A DNA stretch of 55,073 nt from Neisseriaceae bacterium TC5R-5 (lineage in GTDB: Bacteria > Pseudomonadota > Gammaproteobacteria > Burkholderiales > Chromobacteriaceae): NCBI GenBank assembly GCA_020830965.2, contig JACCFC020000023.1:1-55073 (forward strand). The letters run 5' to 3'. Positions 52,299 to 55,073 of the stretch are shown here, one piece after another. A program made the position numbers and the translations under genes. The notes under the pieces were generated by a model. The model did no database searches. It saw only the letters and a program-made list of their open reading frames with translations, and had not been told where the DNA came from. Each line of letters opens with the position of its first letter. Within the stretch, counting starts at the first letter, position 1.

Positions 52299-54104
52299 TC
52301 AGCGTGCTACCACTTGTAACACCCCGGCAAACTCCGTTGCTGGGCTAAACCCTAGCACCCGCTGTTTCTGCTGCCCTTTACCATCAAACAGAATGATGCC
52401 GGGCGGCCCGTACAGGCCAAATCTTTTCAATAAGGCCTGATGTTCCTTACTATTGGCGGTCACATCAACCTGCAGCAACATAAACCCCTGCATGAGTGCA
52501 CCAACCTGTGGATCAGAAAACGTTTCGGCTTCCATCTCCTTGCACGTCACACACCAGTCTGCATAGAAGTCCAGTAAAACCGGCTTGCCTTGCTTACTGG
52601 CACTTGCCAGCAGCACATCCAACTCCTTATTAGATGACACTGACTGAAAAGACAATGTATTACGGTCACGCATCTCAGCGGTCATCCCCCATTTCAGCGG
52701 ATAACGCGGATTACTCGCGCCAGCCAATACCCCTGCTAACTGCGCCACCCCGACTAGAAACAATAACAAGCCTAGAATTTTAGCTAAACGCTGACTTACG
52801 CTGTCACGGTTGGTAAGCGCTTCGAATGTGTTGAGAAAAACAGCACAGCCAATAAATAGCATCGCCCACAACAGCATCACCCAAGCAACCGGCAGAAAAG
52901 GACTGGCCAGCCAAATCGCCACTCCCAGCATCACCACGCCAAAGCTAGCCTTAACCGCTTTCATCCAGCTACCTGCACGCGGCAGGATATGACCACCAAA
53001 CGCCCCAAGCAGCAGCAAAGGCAAACCGATACCCAAAGCCAGCACATACAAAGCCACTGCGCCCAGCAATGCATCACCACTACTACCGATATAGCCCAAA
53101 GCCAAAGCAAGTGGTGGCGCCACACAAGGCCCAATCAATAAGGCCGAGAACACGCCCATCAGAAATACGGTAGCCACCCTGCCACCGGGCAAACGGTTGG
53201 AGGCCTCTGCTAAGCTCGATTGCCAGGCCGTAGGTAGCTGAATGGTGTACAGATCAAACATCGATAAAGCAAATAGCACCATCAAACCACTGGCCGTCAG
53301 CACGACTGCCGGCTGCTGCAACCACACCGTCAATAAGGAACCGGTTAAACCGGCAATGACGCCAATAACGGTATAGCTGAGCGCCAGACCCTGCACATAA
53401 GCAAAGGACAAGCCAAACCCGCGCCAGCGGCTAATATGACCGCCTTGCCCCACCAGCAATGAAGAAACGATCGGCAATAAGGGATACATGCAGGCGGTAA
53501 ACGCCATCCCAACACCCGCCATAAAAAAGGTCAGCAAGATGCTCGGCCAACCATGCGAGGCCGACAGCGCCGCTAATTCATGGCTGTCGGCCTGAGTCTT
53601 TCCCGCAGGACTACCCCCTGATAGCCAGTCGTGCAACTTATTCGCTACTGGGCTCTTCCCACCCACTGTTAATTGATGAGTGTAAGGCGGATAACAAACA
53701 CCAGACTCTGAGCACCCCTGTAAACGTACCGTCAACTGAAACTGCGGCGGGGCATCCTGGCGCAATGGAATAATAATTTCCTGTTTGCCGGTATAAATCA
53801 CCTGCAGGCCAAAATAAGGGTCTTTTTTTTCGACCCCCACTGGCAGGACAGGCTTATCCGCTAATACCGGTGGTGTACTACTGATACTGATGCGATCACG
53901 GTATAGATAATAATCCGGTGCCACTTCCAGCATCAGCCGCAACTGATTACCTTCACGCAACACGCTGGCAGCAAACGCTTGCTCGGCAGGCAGCAAATCA
54001 TCCGGGTTGACAGCGAAGGCCGGACGCATCAGGCCAAGGCAAAATAACAGCGTAGTCAACAACAACAGTAGTCTGGCAAACCATGAAGGCAAGAAATTAG
54101 GCAC
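52299..54104 (-). CDS. dsbD: thiol:disulfide interchange protein DsbD
   Basis: A 601-residue inner-membrane electron relay that passes reducing power from cytoplasmic thioredoxin to periplasmic DsbC/CcmG-type proteins. After a signal peptide (ending AFAVN), the periplasmic domain has CSESGVCYPP. The membrane domain (about residues 190-460) has the two buried Cys in ACMYPLLP and GPCVAPPLA. The C-terminal thioredoxin-like domain has WCVTCKEMEAET. All three Cys pairs are present. The start is a GTG at 54104; the signal peptide begins right after it. Confidence 0.93.
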   Translation of the reverse strand: MPNFLPSWFARLLLLLTTLLFCLGLMRPAFAVNPDDLLPAEQAFAASVLREGNQLRLMLEVAPDYYLYRDRISISSTPPVLADKPVLPVGVEKKDPYFGLQVIYTGKQEIIIPLRQDAPPQFQLTVRLQGCSESGVCYPPYTHQLTVGGKSPVANKLHDWLSGGSPAGKTQADSHELAALSASHGWPSILLTFFMAGVGMAFTACMYPLLPIVSSLLVGQGGHISRWRGFGLSFAYVQGLALSYTVIGVIAGLTGSLLTVWLQQPAVVLTASGLMVLFALSMFDLYTIQLPTAWQSSLAEASNRLPGGRVATVFLMGVFSALLIGPCVAPPLALALGYIGSSGDALLGAVALYVLALGIGLPLLLLGAFGGHILPRAGSWMKAVKASFGVVMLGVAIWLASPFLPVAWVMLLWAMLFIGCAVFLNTFEALTNRDSVSQRLAKILGLLLFLVGVAQLAGVLAGASNPRYPLKWGMTAEMRDRNTLSFQSVSSNKELDVLLASASKQGKPVLLDFYADWCVTCKEMEAETFSDPQVGALMQGFMLLQVDVTANSKEHQALLKRFGLYGPPGIILFDGKGQQKQRVLGFSPATEFAGVLQVVAR

Positions 54105-54167
54105 GATAAGATTCTTTTATTGAGGGAGGAGCAGGGACTACGCCAAGTATCGATGGTTCCCGCTGTA

Positions 54168-54824
54168 TCACACCATCAATAAACAATAGGCACTGGTCAT
54201 CGACAATAGCAAAATCAGCACCGCTCGCCAGAGCGAACGAAAACTCAAGTTCACGACCTTGCCGGATACCGGTTTATAGCCGGTAATCATTGGTGTCACC
54301 AGGTTTTGGCGCTTCAAAATTCTATATGCCAGAATCGCCGTAATATGCAAGGCCACCAGCCCCAGAATAATGTTGAAACTACTTTGATGTATGGAAGTAA
54401 ACGTTTCGGCCCAATCACTGGAAAGCAACTTTGCCAGCGGCCCATCATACAGATAGCTATCGACATCTGCCGCAAACAAGCCTGTCACCACCTGAACCAG
54501 CAAAGCCAATAACATCACCAGCACCATCAAGCCACCTAGTGGGTTATGCCCCAGTAGCTCGCCCTCTCCGACCTCTCCCCGCAAGTAACGGACAATATTA
54601 CGCGGCCCCTTGATGAAATAACTAAAGCGCGCCGTTTGACTCCCTACCAAGCCCCAAATCAAACGGAATATCAGCAGACCCGCAATGCCCAAACCACACC
54701 AGATGTGGTATTGCAAAAAATCCCCCCCTTGCTCACCGCTGTACCACATGCCAGCTAGCAAGAGCACTAAGCTCCAATGAAATAATCGAGTGGGTAAATC
54801 CCATACTTTTACTAACTGCGACAT
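54168..54824 (-). CDS. cytochrome b561-family (di-haem b) membrane protein
   Basis: A 218-residue inner-membrane cytochrome of the Ni/Fe-hydrogenase b-type/YodB branch. VWDLPTRLFHWSLVL carries the first haem His, and the histidines in QYHIWCGL, GHNPLG and LVALHITAILAYR fit the others. A C-terminal membrane segment ends the protein. It differs clearly from the b561 gene at 49864-50403. The partner is often a small cytochrome c encoded next door; none is visible before the IS fragment. The ATG at 54824 follows AAGGTG. Confidence 0.83.
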   Translation of the reverse strand: MSQLVKVWDLPTRLFHWSLVLLLAGMWYSGEQGGDFLQYHIWCGLGIAGLLIFRLIWGLVGSQTARFSYFIKGPRNIVRYLRGEVGEGELLGHNPLGGLMVLVMLLALLVQVVTGLFAADVDSYLYDGPLAKLLSSDWAETFTSIHQSSFNIILGLVALHITAILAYRILKRQNLVTPMITGYKPVSGKVVNLSFRSLWRAVLILLLSMTSAYCLLMV

Positions 54825-54949
54825 AAACACCTTCCCTCAAAAAGTTATTGCATTGCAATATCGATGATAACGCGCTCACGCTGAAGACAACAAATTTAGC
54901 CAACGCCCATGCCACAGGTAATGTATATAGCAACAGACCTGTTAGCGCT

Positions 54950-55073
54950 TGACCTGTCCTGACAACCGTAGACACACCTTGCTCAAATACCGACCGCCTG
55001 TTTGCTAAATTTTTGTGCAAACACGGCCGGCGCCAGATTGCCAAGGCGCGAGTGGCGCCGCTGGCGATTGTAG
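54950..55073 (-). mobile_element. end of an IS3-family insertion sequence, cut by window edge
   Basis: The element appears to begin at TGACCTGTCCTGACAACC (54950 on), a TG-starting end of IS3 type, and carries the orfB C-terminus inside. It runs off the right edge. No second end is visible, so its boundary is provisional. Confidence 0.6.
54983..55072 (-). CDS. IS3-family transposase orfB, C-terminal 29 residues
   Basis: The partial frame reads YNRQRRHSRLGNLAPAVFAQ, the classic IS3-family end (YNxxRxHSxLGxLSPxxFE), and ends in TGA at 54983-54985. The rest lies outside the window. Unlike the other IS pieces here, no damage is seen in this short part, so the element may be intact. Confidence 0.9.
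   Translation of the reverse strand, partial: YNRQRRHSRLGNLAPAVFAQKFSKQAVGI

Noticed and set aside
1..55073. CRISPR arrays, tRNA and rRNA genes, prophage
   Set aside because: No regularly spaced short repeats, no cloverleaf with a CCA-type acceptor pattern, and no phage structural genes were recognised on reading.

Overview
The window reads as a betaproteobacterial chromosome segment, most likely from the Neisseriales or a close relative. The evidence is gene order and family type: truA-trpF-trpB-trpA-accD in one block, an elongation factor P with arginine at the modification site (the rhamnosylated type), a pdxJ/acpS/nagZ block, and a riboswitch-led metNIQ operon. No rRNA, tRNA or CRISPR array was seen. 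Both window edges lie in what look like mobile-element or unassigned gene fragments, so this may be a whole contig ended by repeats.

Layout. 0-7 kb (minus strand, visibly AT-rich) is an arginine deiminase locus: two paralogous arginine/ornithine-type antiporters, arcA, a divergent CDF-like membrane protein and a membrane-anchored alpha/beta hydrolase; arcB and arcC are absent. A 90-bp inverted-repeat element lies behind it. 7.6-11.3 kb is a peptide-type ABC importer without its binding protein. 11.5-14.2 kb has a glutathione transferase, an unknown gene, a CspA-type cold-shock gene and an EEP-fold phosphodiesterase. 14.3-16.7 kb is metNIQ behind an apparent SAM-II riboswitch and intrinsic terminator. 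17-19 kb encodes a membrane-anchored protein with a 43-residue repeat of perfect periodicity. 19-23.4 kb is truA-trpFBA-accD. 23.6-31 kb holds a Bfd-like ferredoxin, a MipA/OmpV porin-like protein, an orphan amino-acid binding lipoprotein, a 1200-residue PutA and a lipoprotein endonuclease I. 31.1-32.1 kb is insertion-sequence debris, followed by efp, then pdxJ, a membrane hydrolase, acpS, nagZ and a metallo-beta-lactamase-fold gene.

37-44.1 kb is a divergent putrescine/polyamine catabolic cluster: a putrescine-type aminotransferase, puuA, puuD and alanine dehydrogenase on the minus strand, and a puuR-like regulator and puuC on the plus strand. The oxidase puuB is missing. An aminotransferase that makes alanine beside an alanine dehydrogenase suggests a pyruvate/alanine recycling loop. 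44.2-46.9 kb carries SnoaL-like, AhpD-like and NmrA-like genes with a divergent HxlR regulator, which looks like an electrophile or redox stress module. 46.9-47.8 kb is a mosaic of at least two, probably three, broken IS families. 47.8-55 kb has a RluA-type pseudouridine synthase, lysA, two b561-type cytochromes, a VOC protein, a 111-bp MITE-like element, an AI-2E family permease, dsbD and finally the end of an IS3-family transposase.

The strongest signal beyond ordinary annotation is the metNIQ leader. It combines SAM-II consensus blocks with an intrinsic terminator whose 5' arm is complementary to the aptamer's own P1 strand, so a complete transcription-attenuation switch can be read directly. 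All functional statements rest on reading motifs and family knowledge; no searches were run.
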